Shown here: in pieces, positions 1 to 8,662 of the stretch | How the letters are laid out: the number at the start of each line of letters is the position of its first letter | Position numbering within the stretch: the first letter of the stretch is position 1 | From: Armatimonadota bacterium | GTDB lineage: Bacteria; Armatimonadota; Fimbriimonadia; Fimbriimonadales; Fimbriimonadaceae | Direction: 5' to 3' | Assembly (NCBI GenBank): GCA_022563855.1 | Contig: JADFMN010000001.1 | Location: 434,001-498,000, forward strand | DNA: 64,000 nt | The notes under the pieces: model-generated | The model's input: the letters and a program-made list of their open reading frames with translations, nothing else | Told to the model about the DNA's origin: nothing | Database searches by the model: none | Program-made: the position numbers and the translations under genes

Positions 1-782
1 AGCAGCGTTGTTCCGGAATGAGCGAAAAAGTCAACCACGAGATCGCCAGGATTTGAGCTTGCCCGAATGATTCGATCAATACACTTCAAGGGCTTCTGAG
101 CATAGCAGCCGGAGACGTTCTCCTCCATCCGGTAAAATACCTGCTGGATGTCGACCCAAACGTTGCCCGCCCGAATCGTGTCCGACCGGCTTCGTTCGAG
201 ATTCTCTGTTATTTTCCCATTCACTTCCTTGTAGTACCCGCGCAGAATCTTGGGGATGTCCGTGTATTCGGCATCTACGTTGAACGTTGGCGTTCCCTTG
301 ATGTAGTACAGCAGTTCTTGCCGAACGGCCATCCAGTTCTTTTGAGTTCCATATCCGCGTTGGTTTCGCATCGTGATGAAACTTCGAGGAGCAAATGTTT
401 GATTGCGCATCATCAGCATGAAATCCGGCAAGGGCTGAAAACCGTCGTTTTGATCCGCGCCCAGCCAGACGTAGAATGAGGCGTTTGAATCCAGCACGGC
501 GTCCGTAACCCGCACCCATTTCTGGCACCAGTCGATATACTCGGTGATTGATCGACGTTCGAAGGCCGCGAGATTGTATGGGGGATCGTGAATGGCCAAT
601 TGGGCTCGCTGGCCGGCCATCACGTCTTGGATCGCACGGCCATCCGTAGCGTCGAGACAACCGACGCGGTGCCCGCACACATTATCTTTCCAAATGTCAC
701 CGGGTTGGAGTCGGCAGTGCGGAAGTAATTGCTCTCTGACATGCGGCGCTGCGTCAAGTCGCGGAAGTGGGTTGTTCTTCAT
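1..782 (-). CDS. Site-specific DNA methyltransferase, beta-class N4/N6 type (C-terminus cut by window edge)
   Basis: The reading frame is open from an ATG at 782 to position 1, with no stop inside the window, so it is a partial gene of at least 260 codons. The N-terminal third carries the catalytic motif IV as DPPYN within HDPPYNLAAF. The last residues before the edge read DFFAHSGTTL, the SAM-binding motif I (FxGxGT-like). Motif IV before motif I is the beta-class order of amino-methyltransferases. GGAAGG lies about 11 nt before the start. It probably methylates adenine N6 or cytosine N4. No restriction partner is visible; it would have to lie beyond position 1. A solitary, phage or plasmid-derived enzyme is equally possible. 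Confidence 0.88.
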   Translation of the reverse strand, partial: MKNNPLPRLDAAPHVREQLLPHCRLQPGDIWKDNVCGHRVGCLDATDGRAIQDVMAGQRAQLAIHDPPYNLAAFERRSITEYIDWCQKWVRVTDAVLDSNASFYVWLGADQNDGFQPLPDFMLMMRNQTFAPRSFITMRNQRGYGTQKNWMAVRQELLYYIKGTPTFNVDAEYTDIPKILRGYYKEVNGKITENLERSRSDTIRAGNVWVDIQQVFYRMEENVSGCYAQKPLKCIDRIIRASSNPGDLVVDFFAHSGTTL

Positions 783-1172
783 ATGTATGCGGCCTTCCGA
801 GACGTGTGTTCTGTCTGGCTAACAATAGTTTGATTGAACTGCAATTAGCAGAACTGCGGTTTCCTGGGCGTATAACACGCACCTGAATCATCTGGCAGAG
901 TCGCGCCAAGTCCAGTATCTCCTGTCGGCTGCGCCCTATCTCGCGAATTGTCACGGGGTTTTATGTGGATCGGAATAACATCCTCCCTGGATTACCTCAA
1001 CGCCCGTCGATCGGACTGAGACCAACCGTGTCTGGATTACCAAGGCTTTGCTGTCCAGATCACACTCCCGCCAGGGAACTGCCTTCGTCGGGCTCCGTTG
1101 GCTAGCATGCAAAAAGCATACCCGCGAGCGGTGCCCGCTGCTACGTTGGTCTTTGCCGCAGATTAGCAGGGG
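783..1172. other. Gene-poor spacer between methyltransferase and DUF6941 gene
   Basis: This stretch of about 390 bases holds no ORF I can support. A minus-strand frame at 754-954 (66 codons) has a helix-turn-helix-like start but overlaps the methyltransferase start region and looks random further on. I see no tRNA or clear terminator. The methyltransferase promoter should lie at its left end and the DUF6941 promoter at its right end. Confidence 0.4.
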
Positions 1173-1201
1173 ATGACTCGATGACCGCGCGTCGGTATAA
1201 T
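1173..1201 (+). promoter_or_regulatory. Promoter of the DUF6941-like gene
   Basis: A perfect -10 hexamer TATAAT (1196-1201) is preceded after a 17-nt spacer by ATGACT (1173-1178, 4 of 6 matches to TTGACA). Transcription would begin near 1208, only a few bases before the GTG at 1214. This rules out the earlier in-frame ATG at 1181, which would lie inside the promoter, and implies a very short leader. Confidence 0.6.
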
Positions 1202-1213
1202 GCTTTGCGTACC

Positions 1214-1642
1214 GTGCGAGTCCTACTCAGCAAGTTCTGCGAATACGCAACCCAGCAGCGCAACGGACGGCATTCGATGATCGGCGTCTTCGACAACATC
1301 GTCGCGCCGGCCTTTCCGCTGGATCATCCACCGTTCTTCCTGTGCCTGCAGACGGAGTTTGAACCGACCGAGGCGGGGGAAGCGATGAACGTGCAGGCGA
1401 TACTGATCGACGCGGACGGCAAGCAGGTGATGGACGTCACGGCCAGCGGCACGGTTCCGGGGGATTCGCGCGGCGGCGCGACTCGCATCTTCATCCAGTT
1501 CCTGCTGCCGCCGATAAGGTTTGAGTCGCCCGGCGACTATCGGCTGGACGTGATGTTCAACGGCAAGAAGGTCGGCGAAGAGAGGTTGCCGGTCATCGAG
1601 TCTGAAACGACGAAAGAACCTCTTAGGTTCTTCAACGCTTAG
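1214..1642 (+). CDS. DUF6941-like protein
   Basis: The 142-residue protein begins VRVLLSKFCEYATQQ and continues with SMIGVFDNIVAPAFP, then a beta-rich body. The layout (short strand, spacer, then a GVFDxIxAPxFP-type segment near residue 25) is what I remember of the DUF6941 family, whose function is unknown. I chose the GTG at 1214 because a TATAAT box sits 12 nt upstream and family members start just before this strand. An in-frame ATG at 1181 would add 11 residues but lies within the promoter. No signal peptide is seen, so it is probably cytoplasmic. It stands alone, with gene-poor spacers on both sides. Confidence 0.7.
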   Translation: MRVLLSKFCEYATQQRNGRHSMIGVFDNIVAPAFPLDHPPFFLCLQTEFEPTEAGEAMNVQAILIDADGKQVMDVTASGTVPGDSRGGATRIFIQFLLPPIRFESPGDYRLDVMFNGKKVGEERLPVIESETTKEPLRFFNA

Positions 1643-2101
1643 CGCAGAGGAGCGTCGAAATCTGCCGGGACGAACAGGCCGCACCCCGGCGAATCTGCCC
1701 ACTAGCGTTAGACGCAGAGACAGCAGCCAGCAAAGCTGTTCGTCCATGCGTAGGCTGACGAACTTATCGGTTGATCCAGACTAGTACTCAGGGTCGAGTC
1801 GGGTTAGTCCACATCGAGCGGTCCTCCGTGCCTTTGTTCGCTCCTGTAACGCGATTCAGCTTCGGCAATGGCGGGAGCCTCTCTAGGTTAGACCAGGCTC
1901 AGCTGGGTCACTGGTCTTAAAAGACGTGAAGGAGACGAGGGTTGCGAAAAATAAAAGGGCACGCCTTAGGTTCTTCATGAGGGAGTAATTTTCGGAACGA
2001 TCTAGCTTGACTTCCACAAACGCATTAACACTTTTACGAAACATTGGGGCATTTTCCTGTATCAGCGCTCTGCACCGGCCTGCACGTAATTTGAGAATTT
2101 C
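1643..2101. other. Intergenic spacer upstream of the antiporter gene
   Basis: About 460 bases without a supportable gene. The right part is AT-richer and holds possible promoter elements (TTGACT near 2008; TAATTT at about 2087-2092, 9 nt before the antiporter GTG). The 13-mer CTTAGGTTCTTCA occurs near 1622 and again near 1965, which I regard as chance. No tRNA, mobile element or strong terminator is seen. Confidence 0.4.
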
Positions 2102-3817
2102 GTGGCTCCGCTACATGACATACTGACCGCAAGCATGGGCGACACTTGGGTTTACGTGCTGGACGTAGTGGTCGTCCTTGGCGCGGCGGCCGTCTTCGGG
2201 CTCATCTTCGAAAAGATCGGGCTCGGATCTGTTCCCGGGTACTTAGTGGCCGGAGTCATCGTCGGGCCCAGCATCCTCAACCTGATCGAGGGGCAAGAGG
2301 TCATCGACACCATCGCAGAGGTCGGCGTCGCGCTCCTGCTGTTCACCATCGGCCTGGAGTTCTCATGGAAGCGGCTGGTCGGATTCGGCGGGCGCGCCGT
2401 GATCGCCGGGGGAATCGCATTGGTCGCGGTGAACGCTGTCTTTACAGCCCTATGTCTGAGCTTCGGCCTTGAATGGAGAGCGGCGTTCGCGATCGGGGCG
2501 GCTGCTTCCATAGGTTCGACGGCCATGGTCCTGAGAATCCTCCGAACTCGGAACGACTTGGACTCGGCTCACGGCAGGTTCTCAGTCGCGATCCTGCTGA
2601 CCCAGGACGTCGCGCTAATCCCGCTCGTGCTCTTCGTGGCGTTCCTAGCCAATCCCTCAGGCAACTTGGCGACCTCGATCGGCAGCGCCTTGCTGAACAC
2701 GACCCTCCTCGTCCTGGGGATGACGCTGTTCATATCGCTCGTCGTTCCTAGGCTTATGGACGAGAAGGTCATCGCGAAGAACCGTGAGATCCCTATCCTC
2801 ATCGCCGTCGCGACTGCTGTCGGCGCGACTTGGGCCGCACACGCCCTCGGGATCTCTCCCGCGCTCGGCGCATTTATGGCGGGGCTCCTGCTTGCCGAGG
2901 GCCGCTTCGCTGACCAGATGCGGGCCGACGCTCTGCCTTTGCGCACGCTCTTCATGGCGGTGTTCTTCGTATCGATCGGCCTGCTGGCAGACGTTCGCTG
3001 GATCGGTGACAACGTCGGACTGGTCCTAGGCGCAACGACTGTCCTGATCATTGGCAAGGCGATCTTCACGTACTTCTCCGTCCGCCCGTTCCAGGTGAGC
3101 ATCGTCCACGCAATGGCGACGGCCATAGCCATCGCACAGGTCGGCGAGTTCTCATTCGTTCTTCTCGACGTCGCAAGGAACGGAGGTCTGATCGACCTTC
3201 CCCTGTTCAAGCTTGCGACTTCCGTCACGCTCCTGACCTTGTTCATAACGCCGTTCATGACCGGCAACGCCTACAAGATCGCGCTGCGAATAGCCAAGAC
3301 CTTCGTGCCGAAGAGAAAGCTCGCCCAAGCGGAGCGCAAGGCACACCAGACGCCGGATCGCCACGGACACGTTATCGTGATCGGGTTCGGCGCGGCTGGG
3401 AGAGCGGCTGCATTGACGCTCTTCGACGAGAACGAGTCGGTCCTCGTGCTTGATATCAGCCCGAAGCTCGTCAGGGAAGCCGAACACTGCGGGTTAGGCG
3501 GGATGGTCGGAGACGCGACACAGCACACGAACCTCGAACGGGCGAACATCGAGTCGGCCTGCGCCGTCGTCATAGCCGTCCCCGACCACATGGCCGTACG
3601 GGCGATCCTCAGTCAGTGCAAGCACGCGGCCCCAGACGTCCCGGTCATCGTGCGCTCGCGCTATCACGTGTTTTCCGACGAACTTGACGTTCTCGGTGCG
3701 GACATGGTCCTCGACGAAGAACAGACCGTAGGTCTGCTGCTCGGCCGAAAGACGCTCGCCCTCATACGCGCCGAGCCGGTCGTAGAGACTGTGACAAAAT
3801 CTAAAGAACCGTCTTGA
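2102..3817 (+). CDS. CPA2-family monovalent cation:proton antiporter, KefB type
   Basis: This 571-residue membrane protein has about a dozen hydrophobic segments in residues 15-390, including the typical GSVPGYLVAGVIVGPSIL early segment. A C-terminal cytosolic RCK/TrkA-N domain (about 420-550) has a nucleotide-binding strand ending GFGAAGRAA and an acidic residue after the second strand (VLVLD). KefB/KefC-type proteins exchange K+ or Na+ for H+ across the inner membrane, with the RCK domain sensing nucleotides or glutathione adducts; the ion here is unknown. GTG at 2102 was taken as start; ATG at 2135 is an alternative that removes 11 residues. The 3' end overlaps the dGTPase on the other strand by 17 nt. 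Confidence 0.9.
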   Translation: MAPLHDILTASMGDTWVYVLDVVVVLGAAAVFGLIFEKIGLGSVPGYLVAGVIVGPSILNLIEGQEVIDTIAEVGVALLLFTIGLEFSWKRLVGFGGRAVIAGGIALVAVNAVFTALCLSFGLEWRAAFAIGAAASIGSTAMVLRILRTRNDLDSAHGRFSVAILLTQDVALIPLVLFVAFLANPSGNLATSIGSALLNTTLLVLGMTLFISLVVPRLMDEKVIAKNREIPILIAVATAVGATWAAHALGISPALGAFMAGLLLAEGRFADQMRADALPLRTLFMAVFFVSIGLLADVRWIGDNVGLVLGATTVLIIGKAIFTYFSVRPFQVSIVHAMATAIAIAQVGEFSFVLLDVARNGGLIDLPLFKLATSVTLLTLFITPFMTGNAYKIALRIAKTFVPKRKLAQAERKAHQTPDRHGHVIVIGFGAAGRAAALTLFDENESVLVLDISPKLVREAEHCGLGGMVGDATQHTNLERANIESACAVVIAVPDHMAVRAILSQCKHAAPDVPVIVRSRYHVFSDELDVLGADMVLDEEQTVGLLLGRKTLALIRAEPVVETVTKSKEPS

Positions 3818-4835
3818 TCCGCTCTTCGAAGGCTGTCGGGATGTACAGGGCGCGGTACCGCTCGATGGCGAACCTGTCCGTCATTCCGGCTACGTAGTCG
3901 AGTGCGCCTTGCGGCCCGATAAAGCCGTCCGGCAATCGGCTGTTCTCGAGGTAGTAGAGGAACAGCTCCCGCACGACGTGCTTGGCCTTCGCGATGTCAG
4001 GATAGATCTGCGGGTACCTGAGGTACACGTTTTCGTACAGCCACTCCTTCAGGCTGTTCATCACGGCGAGCATCTCGTCCGATAGCCGGATACTCGGCTG
4101 GTCGAGGCTGGACTGAATCGCATCGCGCACCATTGCGCCAATGCGCTTGCCGTGACTCGGACCAATTCTCTTGAACTCGGGAGGAATCTCATCGATGATT
4201 CCACTACGAATCGCGTCGTCGAGGTCGTGGTTCAAATACGCTATCCGATCGCTGATCCTAACAACGGCGGCCTCAAGCGTCGAAGACTGTTCCCCATCCC
4301 GGGCGGTGAGGTCGCTGCTTCCTTTGCTATGTCCGCCGATCCCCTCCCGAACCTCGTGCGTCAGGTTCAACCGTTCCAACTCGTCGACGACCCTCAGTGA
4401 ATGCTCGTAATGCCGAAACGACTTGGGAGAGTCAGGCCGGTCCAAACTCCGCAAGACCTCATCGAGCGCGTCCTCGCCGATATGCCCGAACGGCGTGTGG
4501 CCGACGTCATGGCCCAACGCGATCGCCTCGATCAGATCCTCGTTCAGGCGAAGGGCTCGACCGATCGTACGCGCGATCTGCGCTACCTCCAGAGAGTGGG
4601 TCAGCCGCGTGCGATAGTGGTCGCCGAGCGGCGCGATGAACACTTGCGTCTTGTGATTGAGCCTGCGAAACGATTTGCAGTGCAGTATGCGGTCACGATC
4701 CCTTTGAAAGCACGTTCGGACACCGTCTTCCTCCTCATTCTGGCGTCTACCGCGGCTTTGGCTGGACCGCTGGGCGTTCGCACAAAGGCTCTCGTTTTCT
4801 CGCTCCTCAATCGCCTCTCGGATCGTTCCTGGCAT
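3801..4835 (-). CDS. dgt: Deoxyguanosinetriphosphate triphosphohydrolase-like HD protein
   Basis: A 344-residue HD-domain enzyme, close to the usual length of bacterial dGTPase-like proteins. It opens with the family signature: RTCFQRDRDRILHCKSFRRL, then NHKTQVF, RTRLTHSLEVAQIART (metal His), ALGHDVGHTPFGHIGE (HD pair) and SDRIAYLNHDLDDA (last Asp). The family hydrolyses dNTPs to deoxynucleoside plus triphosphate and helps to set dNTP pools. I chose ATG 4835 because MPGTIREAIEERE matches the family's N-terminus. The frame stays open further upstream but reads like non-coding sequence. It converges on the antiporter gene. Confidence 0.93.
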   Translation of the reverse strand: MPGTIREAIEERENESLCANAQRSSQSRGRRQNEEEDGVRTCFQRDRDRILHCKSFRRLNHKTQVFIAPLGDHYRTRLTHSLEVAQIARTIGRALRLNEDLIEAIALGHDVGHTPFGHIGEDALDEVLRSLDRPDSPKSFRHYEHSLRVVDELERLNLTHEVREGIGGHSKGSSDLTARDGEQSSTLEAAVVRISDRIAYLNHDLDDAIRSGIIDEIPPEFKRIGPSHGKRIGAMVRDAIQSSLDQPSIRLSDEMLAVMNSLKEWLYENVYLRYPQIYPDIAKAKHVVRELFLYYLENSRLPDGFIGPQGALDYVAGMTDRFAIERYRALYIPTAFEERIKTVL

Positions 4836-4970
4836 CTGAGTATGAGACGGTTGATCGACTGGATTAGCCGCCTGGTGGTCGTCGATCCATCTCTGTTCCG
4901 CATCCACGGCGCGGCACGGTGGCCCTTGGGCCATCGCTTAGTCGCCGCATCCGCTCGTTCAAACAGATCA

Positions 4971-4976
4971 TAATAT
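4971..4976 (+). promoter_or_regulatory. Likely -10 box for tRNA-Ser
   Basis: TAATAT lies 11 nt before the mature tRNA 5' end, a usual distance for a short 5' leader. No convincing -35 hexamer is seen 16-18 nt upstream. Confidence 0.4.
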
Positions 4977-4987
4977 GGCTTGGGCGC

Positions 4988-5078
4988 GGAGCGGTGTCCG
5001 AGTGGTCGAAGGAGCACGACTGGAAATCGTGTATATGGTTTTCCCATATCGTGGGTTCGAATCCCACCCGCTCCGCCA
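4988..5078 (+). tRNA. tRNA-Ser (GGA anticodon)
   Basis: A 91-nt class II cloverleaf. The 7-bp acceptor stem is GGAGCGG paired with CCGCTCC (5068-5074). The anticodon stem-loop CACGA-CTGGAAA-TCGTG carries GGA, which reads UCC/UCU serine codons. The long variable arm pairs ATATGG with CCATAT. The T arm is GTGGG-TTCGAAT-CCCAC. A G discriminator is followed by an encoded CCA at 5076-5078. It is transcribed toward the end of ftsZ, which stops 17 nt away on the other strand. Confidence 0.97.
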
Positions 5079-5095
5079 CTAATCCTCAATTAGCT

Positions 5096-6259
5096 TTAGG
5101 CTTGCTCGGTCTGACGACGCCTGTGCTCGCGCAGGAACGCCGGGATATCCACGTCTTCCTCTTCGAAGACCGTCTCCGGCTCGGGTGCCTCTCGAGACGC
5201 TCTGGCCTTTTCCTGCCGCCAGATCTCTTGCGGCGATACGCGCGTTCCGTACTGAGTAGGCGGCAAGTCCTGATCGGCCTGAACCGACGCAGTTGCCTGG
5301 CCGTTCCTCCCCATCCGCGGAACCGCGTCGAATCCGGTCGCCAATACGGTGATCCGGACTTCGTCTTTCATATCGGGCTCGATTACGGTACCGAAATAGA
5401 TGTTGGCCTCTGATTCATCGCAGAGACCGTGGATGTACTCCATAGCTTCAGTGACCTCGCTGAGCGTTAGGTCCTCGCCGCACGTAATGTTGACGAGAAG
5501 CCCCTTGGCCCCGTTGATCGTCTGCTCCAGCAACCGGCTCTGCGTCGCGCTCTGCGCCGCTTGTATGGACCGATGTTCACCGATTCCGTGTCCGATGCCC
5601 ATCAGCGCAACCCCCGCGCCGCTCATTACGGACTTGACGTCCGCAAAATCGACGTTGATCTGACCCGGCACCGTGATGATGTCGCTGATGCCCTGAACCC
5701 CCTGCCTAAGGATGTCGTCGGCGATCCGAAACGCCTCGCCTAGGCTTGTGCGCCTCTCGACGACCTCTTTGAGCCGTTCGTTCGGGATGGTGATGATCGT
5801 GTCAACTCTACCGACGAGCGACACGATGCCCTCCTCGGCATACTTCTCCCTTCGTCTCCCTTCAAATCGGAACGGCTTTGTGACGATCGCAATGACCAGG
5901 GCGCCGACTTCGCGCGCGATTTCGGCGATGACCGGCGCAGCGCCCGTTCCCGTGCCGCCGCCCATGCCAGCCGTCAAGAACACCATATCAGCCCCCTCGA
6001 GCGCCTTCCTGATTTCGTTCTTGCTCTCTTCTGCAGCGGCCCTTCCAATCTCCGGATCGCCTCCGGCTCCGAGACCTCGCGTGAGGTTTTGGCCTAGCTG
6101 GATTCGCTTGCTCGCCTGAGACCGATCTAACGCTTGAACATCGGAGTTCATGGCAATGAACTCGATGCCGCGGATACCGGTCTCAATCATGCGGTTGACG
6201 GCGTTAGAGCCGCCTCCGCCTACGCCAATGACTTTTATACTTGCGCCTTTCGCTTCCAC
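5096..6259 (-). CDS. ftsZ: Cell division protein FtsZ
   Basis: The 387-residue tubulin-like GTPase that polymerises into the Z ring. Visible are the early nucleotide-binding segment [15 protein letters not shown] (8-22), the tubulin signature GGGTGTG at 100-106 and the T7 synergy loop NVDFADV at about 202-208. A variable linker then leads to the conserved C-terminal peptide DIPAFLREH, which binds FtsA and other anchors. It is the last gene of the dcw operon, 39 nt after ftsA. The start is a GTG at 6259. The frame is open back to the ftsA stop but offers no other standard start codon there, and the ribosome-binding site is weak. Confidence 0.98.
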   Translation of the reverse strand: MEAKGASIKVIGVGGGGSNAVNRMIETGIRGIEFIAMNSDVQALDRSQASKRIQLGQNLTRGLGAGGDPEIGRAAAEESKNEIRKALEGADMVFLTAGMGGGTGTGAAPVIAEIAREVGALVIAIVTKPFRFEGRRREKYAEEGIVSLVGRVDTIITIPNERLKEVVERRTSLGEAFRIADDILRQGVQGISDIITVPGQINVDFADVKSVMSGAGVALMGIGHGIGEHRSIQAAQSATQSRLLEQTINGAKGLLVNITCGEDLTLSEVTEAMEYIHGLCDESEANIYFGTVIEPDMKDEVRITVLATGFDAVPRMGRNGQATASVQADQDLPPTQYGTRVSPQEIWRQEKARASREAPEPETVFEEEDVDIPAFLREHRRRQTEQA

Positions 6260-6298
6260 GTCGATTTGTCCAACAATAGATTCACTTTGGAACCGGTC

Positions 6299-7516
6299 TT
6301 AGCGACTGCCAATCCGCAGCCTCAGCGACCGAATCCGATCTTTCCAACTCCCCGCACCGCTCGCGGGGACAAGCTCGTCTTCTCCGTCCAAGCCGTACTC
6401 TGCCAGCCCGACCAGAGTGGCCATCTCGGGCACAGCGACCTGGCGAGAATTGGTCCCGCCAATTCTCGGTGTCGCAGTGCTGCAGCGACACCCCTCGAAC
6501 ACCGTTCCGAACACCGCGCTCATGCCAGGCAGGTGGCTCCCTCCGCCTGTCAGCAGAACGCATTTTGGGAGCTCGTCAGCCAATTCGCTGTCCTGTAGTC
6601 GGTTCTTGACCAGTTGGGCGATTTCGCGGACGCGGCTCTCGATTATTTCGCAGAGTACCTTACGTTGAAACGGCCTTGCGCTCTCTTCTGCGACTTGTTT
6701 TACACTCACGACGTCGTCTTGTTCGATCTCCTTCGGATCGGCGTTTCCCGCGCTCAGTTTCAGGGACTCTGCATCCTCTTTCGAGATCTTCAGAAGAGCG
6801 GCGATGTCGTTCGTGATGTGTTCGCTCGACACTGGCAGCGAGGCCGCAAAAGCGCTGGCCCCGCGAATAAACACCGCGATGTCCGTCGTACCCGAACCGA
6901 TATCAACGATGATGAAGGAGTCGTTCGCCGAGGACGACCGACCGGCGGCGAGACCTGAGGCGATTCCGCTGGGCAAAATCGGCCCCATCCTTAATCCTGC
7001 AGACTCGACGACCCTGCCAAGTGCATCCAAGTCGCTGCGAGGACAGGTTGTGACGTGAGTTCGAACTTCGAGCCTGCTGGCACGCTTGCCGATGGGATCT
7101 GGCACCACGTCCGAGCCGTCGAGAACGTACTCTCTGGGCAGGGCCTGGATCGTGTCCTCATCGCTGGGCAGCTGAATCTGTCGGCTGTGCGTCGCAACCT
7201 GCAAGACGTCCTCCTGCTGGATCACCTTGTCCGGCGGATAGATCGGTCGAATGCCGCGCGCCGTCTGGCTCTTCATCTTCGTCGAGCCGATGTTCACGAT
7301 CACCTCGGCCGAAGTTGGAAGATCCATGTCGATACGGGTCATGGCGACTTGAATGCACTTGGTCAAGGCGTCCTCGTCGACGATCTCGCCGCGATGCATT
7401 CCACGGCTGCCGACCGCAGCCGCATCCACGAGTTTCAGGCGGTCTTCGGACCGCTCCGCAACAAGACACGCGACTTTAGAAGAGCCAAGGTCCAATACAA
7501 ATGTGCGGTTACTCAT
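6299..7516 (-). CDS. ftsA: Cell division protein FtsA
   Basis: A 405-residue actin-fold ATPase that anchors FtsZ to the membrane and recruits later divisome proteins. The N-terminal phosphate loop is TFVLDLGSSKVACLV; the second phosphate motif is IIVDIGSGTTDIAVF; the adenosine motif is CVLLTGGGSHLPGM. The C-terminus ends in a basic amphipathic stretch (WKDRIRSLRLRIGSR), the usual membrane-targeting helix. The ATG at 7516 overlaps the sbp stop in the pattern ATGA, implying coupled translation. ftsZ follows after 39 nt. Confidence 0.97.
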   Translation of the reverse strand: MSNRTFVLDLGSSKVACLVAERSEDRLKLVDAAAVGSRGMHRGEIVDEDALTKCIQVAMTRIDMDLPTSAEVIVNIGSTKMKSQTARGIRPIYPPDKVIQQEDVLQVATHSRQIQLPSDEDTIQALPREYVLDGSDVVPDPIGKRASRLEVRTHVTTCPRSDLDALGRVVESAGLRMGPILPSGIASGLAAGRSSSANDSFIIVDIGSGTTDIAVFIRGASAFAASLPVSSEHITNDIAALLKISKEDAESLKLSAGNADPKEIEQDDVVSVKQVAEESARPFQRKVLCEIIESRVREIAQLVKNRLQDSELADELPKCVLLTGGGSHLPGMSAVFGTVFEGCRCSTATPRIGGTNSRQVAVPEMATLVGLAEYGLDGEDELVPASGAGSWKDRIRSLRLRIGSR

Positions 7517-7913
7517 GTCATGCCAACGGTACTGTCCAAATCACCGTCGTCAACCGGGTCATCCGACTGACGACAACCTCGCCAACTACTGAGCACGTGC
7601 TTCCGAAGACGGCTGAGGTACTTAAATATACGCCATCCGATCACGAGAACCACTGCCAAAAACAGGTTGATCCCAAGATAATCTCCCAGCAAAGAGAGAA
7701 AAGTTGCGATCAGCGCGTTGGCGACAAATCCACTCAAGAAGGCGTCTGTCTGAAACTTACCCTCTACAGCGTCTCGACGGCCCAAAAAATCGCAGCGAGC
7801 CCTGCTAGCACGCCGATTCCCAAGTACTGCCCAACCTTACCGTCGGCTGAAACTGCTGCGCGATAACCGATCAGAGCCCCCACGTTCAGCGCCAACAACG
7901 GGATCAGCTTCAC
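7513..7913 (-). CDS. sbp: Small basic protein Sbp (DUF1290), split by a -1 frameshift
   Basis: Two overlapping frames together make one DUF1290 protein of about 133 residues. The first half starts at GTG 7913 (MKLIPLLALNVGALIG, through LAGLAAIF) and would stop at TAG 7764-7766. The second half continues as GRRDAVEGKF, TDAFLSGFVANALIAT and LGDYLGINLFLAVVLVIGWR, ending at 7513. The join is at a T6 run (7784-7789 on this strand). Slipping back one base gives LAAIFLGRRDAVEGKF, which aligns without gaps to the family pattern. Both ends couple to neighbours (GTGA with DUF881, ATGA with ftsA), so the gene appears to be under selection. It is a membrane protein of three or four helices, often encoded beside DUF881 and ftsZ. 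Programmed slippage, a homopolymer sequencing error or a recent mutation could explain the break. Confidence 0.85.
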
Positions 7914-8662
7914 GATCGATCCTTCGTCGGCTTGGCGAATTTTGAGGCCGTAGACCCGGCAAACGCCGGCAGCACGTGCGACTCAACGATCTCGATCCGC
8001 ACCATTGCGGGGTCGACGGCCCGGATTTCGTCGAGCGGACCGCCCGGCAAGTTCATCGCGCCCATCAGCGTCTCCGGATCGCCGATGACGCGGATCGTCA
8101 CGGGCGAGGCGATTCGAACGCTGTCGACGAGAATCGTGGGGCCAACGCATCTGAAGCTCGATCGGAGACCAACGCGCAACCCGTTCACGCTTATAGACTC
8201 CGCACCCGCGCTCCAAAGCTCGTTGACGATCCTGAGGACGTCGGTATCGTGGATGATCGAACCGCTGAGGTCTATGATGTTCTCCGCCGGACGCTCCGAG
8301 TCTCGCAAGACCACTGATATGCCAGGCCCCTCGACCTCCGTCAACCCGGCGTACAGCTTCGTACTTTGAAGGCTTTCGTTCAGTTGCTTCGCGCCCTCGC
8401 TCCCTTCGGCGATGGTGTTCTCCATCCGCGTCATCTCTTCGCGCAACTTTGTTACTTCGTCCGAAAGTTCGGCGTACTCGCGCTCGTTATCGATGCTGTT
8501 GAAGCCCCGCCGGGTCTGCGTGTCCAGCGAAGGCTCGTCCAGGCCGTTCCTCGTGAGGCCGGTGACCCAAAGCATCGAACCCGCTAGGCCGATTGCGAGC
8601 GCCAGCGCGCTCACTGGCCAGAGCCAAGATTGGGATCGCGTATTCGGCTGTTTCGGGCTCAT
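7910..8662 (-). CDS. DUF881 family protein of the division cluster
   Basis: A 250-residue protein with a short cytoplasmic start, one transmembrane helix (about 14-35), a coiled coil (about 60-100) and an alpha/beta domain containing the DUF881-type segments GPGISVVLRDS, LWSAGAESISVNGLRV and CVGPTILVDSVRI. DUF881 genes usually sit next to sbp and ftsZ/ftsQ in Gram-positive-type lineages; the biochemical role is unknown, and extracytoplasmic placement beside the divisome is likely. The start overlaps the ftsQ stop by 4 nt (ATGA), and its own stop overlaps the sbp GTG by 4 nt. Confidence 0.9.
   Translation of the reverse strand: MSPKQPNTRSQSWLWPVSALALAIGLAGSMLWVTGLTRNGLDEPSLDTQTRRGFNSIDNEREYAELSDEVTKLREEMTRMENTIAEGSEGAKQLNESLQSTKLYAGLTEVEGPGISVVLRDSERPAENIIDLSGSIIHDTDVLRIVNELWSAGAESISVNGLRVGLRSSFRCVGPTILVDSVRIASPVTIRVIGDPETLMGAMNLPGGPLDEIRAVDPAMVRIEIVESHVLPAFAGSTASKFAKPTKDRS

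Noticed and set aside
754-954. 66-codon minus-strand frame with HTH-like start
   Set aside because: Overlaps the start of the methyltransferase in another frame, and only the first 20 residues look coded.
1622-1977. 13-bp direct repeat CTTAGGTTCTTCA as an att-like site
   Set aside because: Expected by chance in a window of this size, and no integrase or tRNA is involved.
4919-5413. 164-codon plus-strand frame
   Set aside because: Runs straight through tRNA-Ser and antisense to ftsZ.
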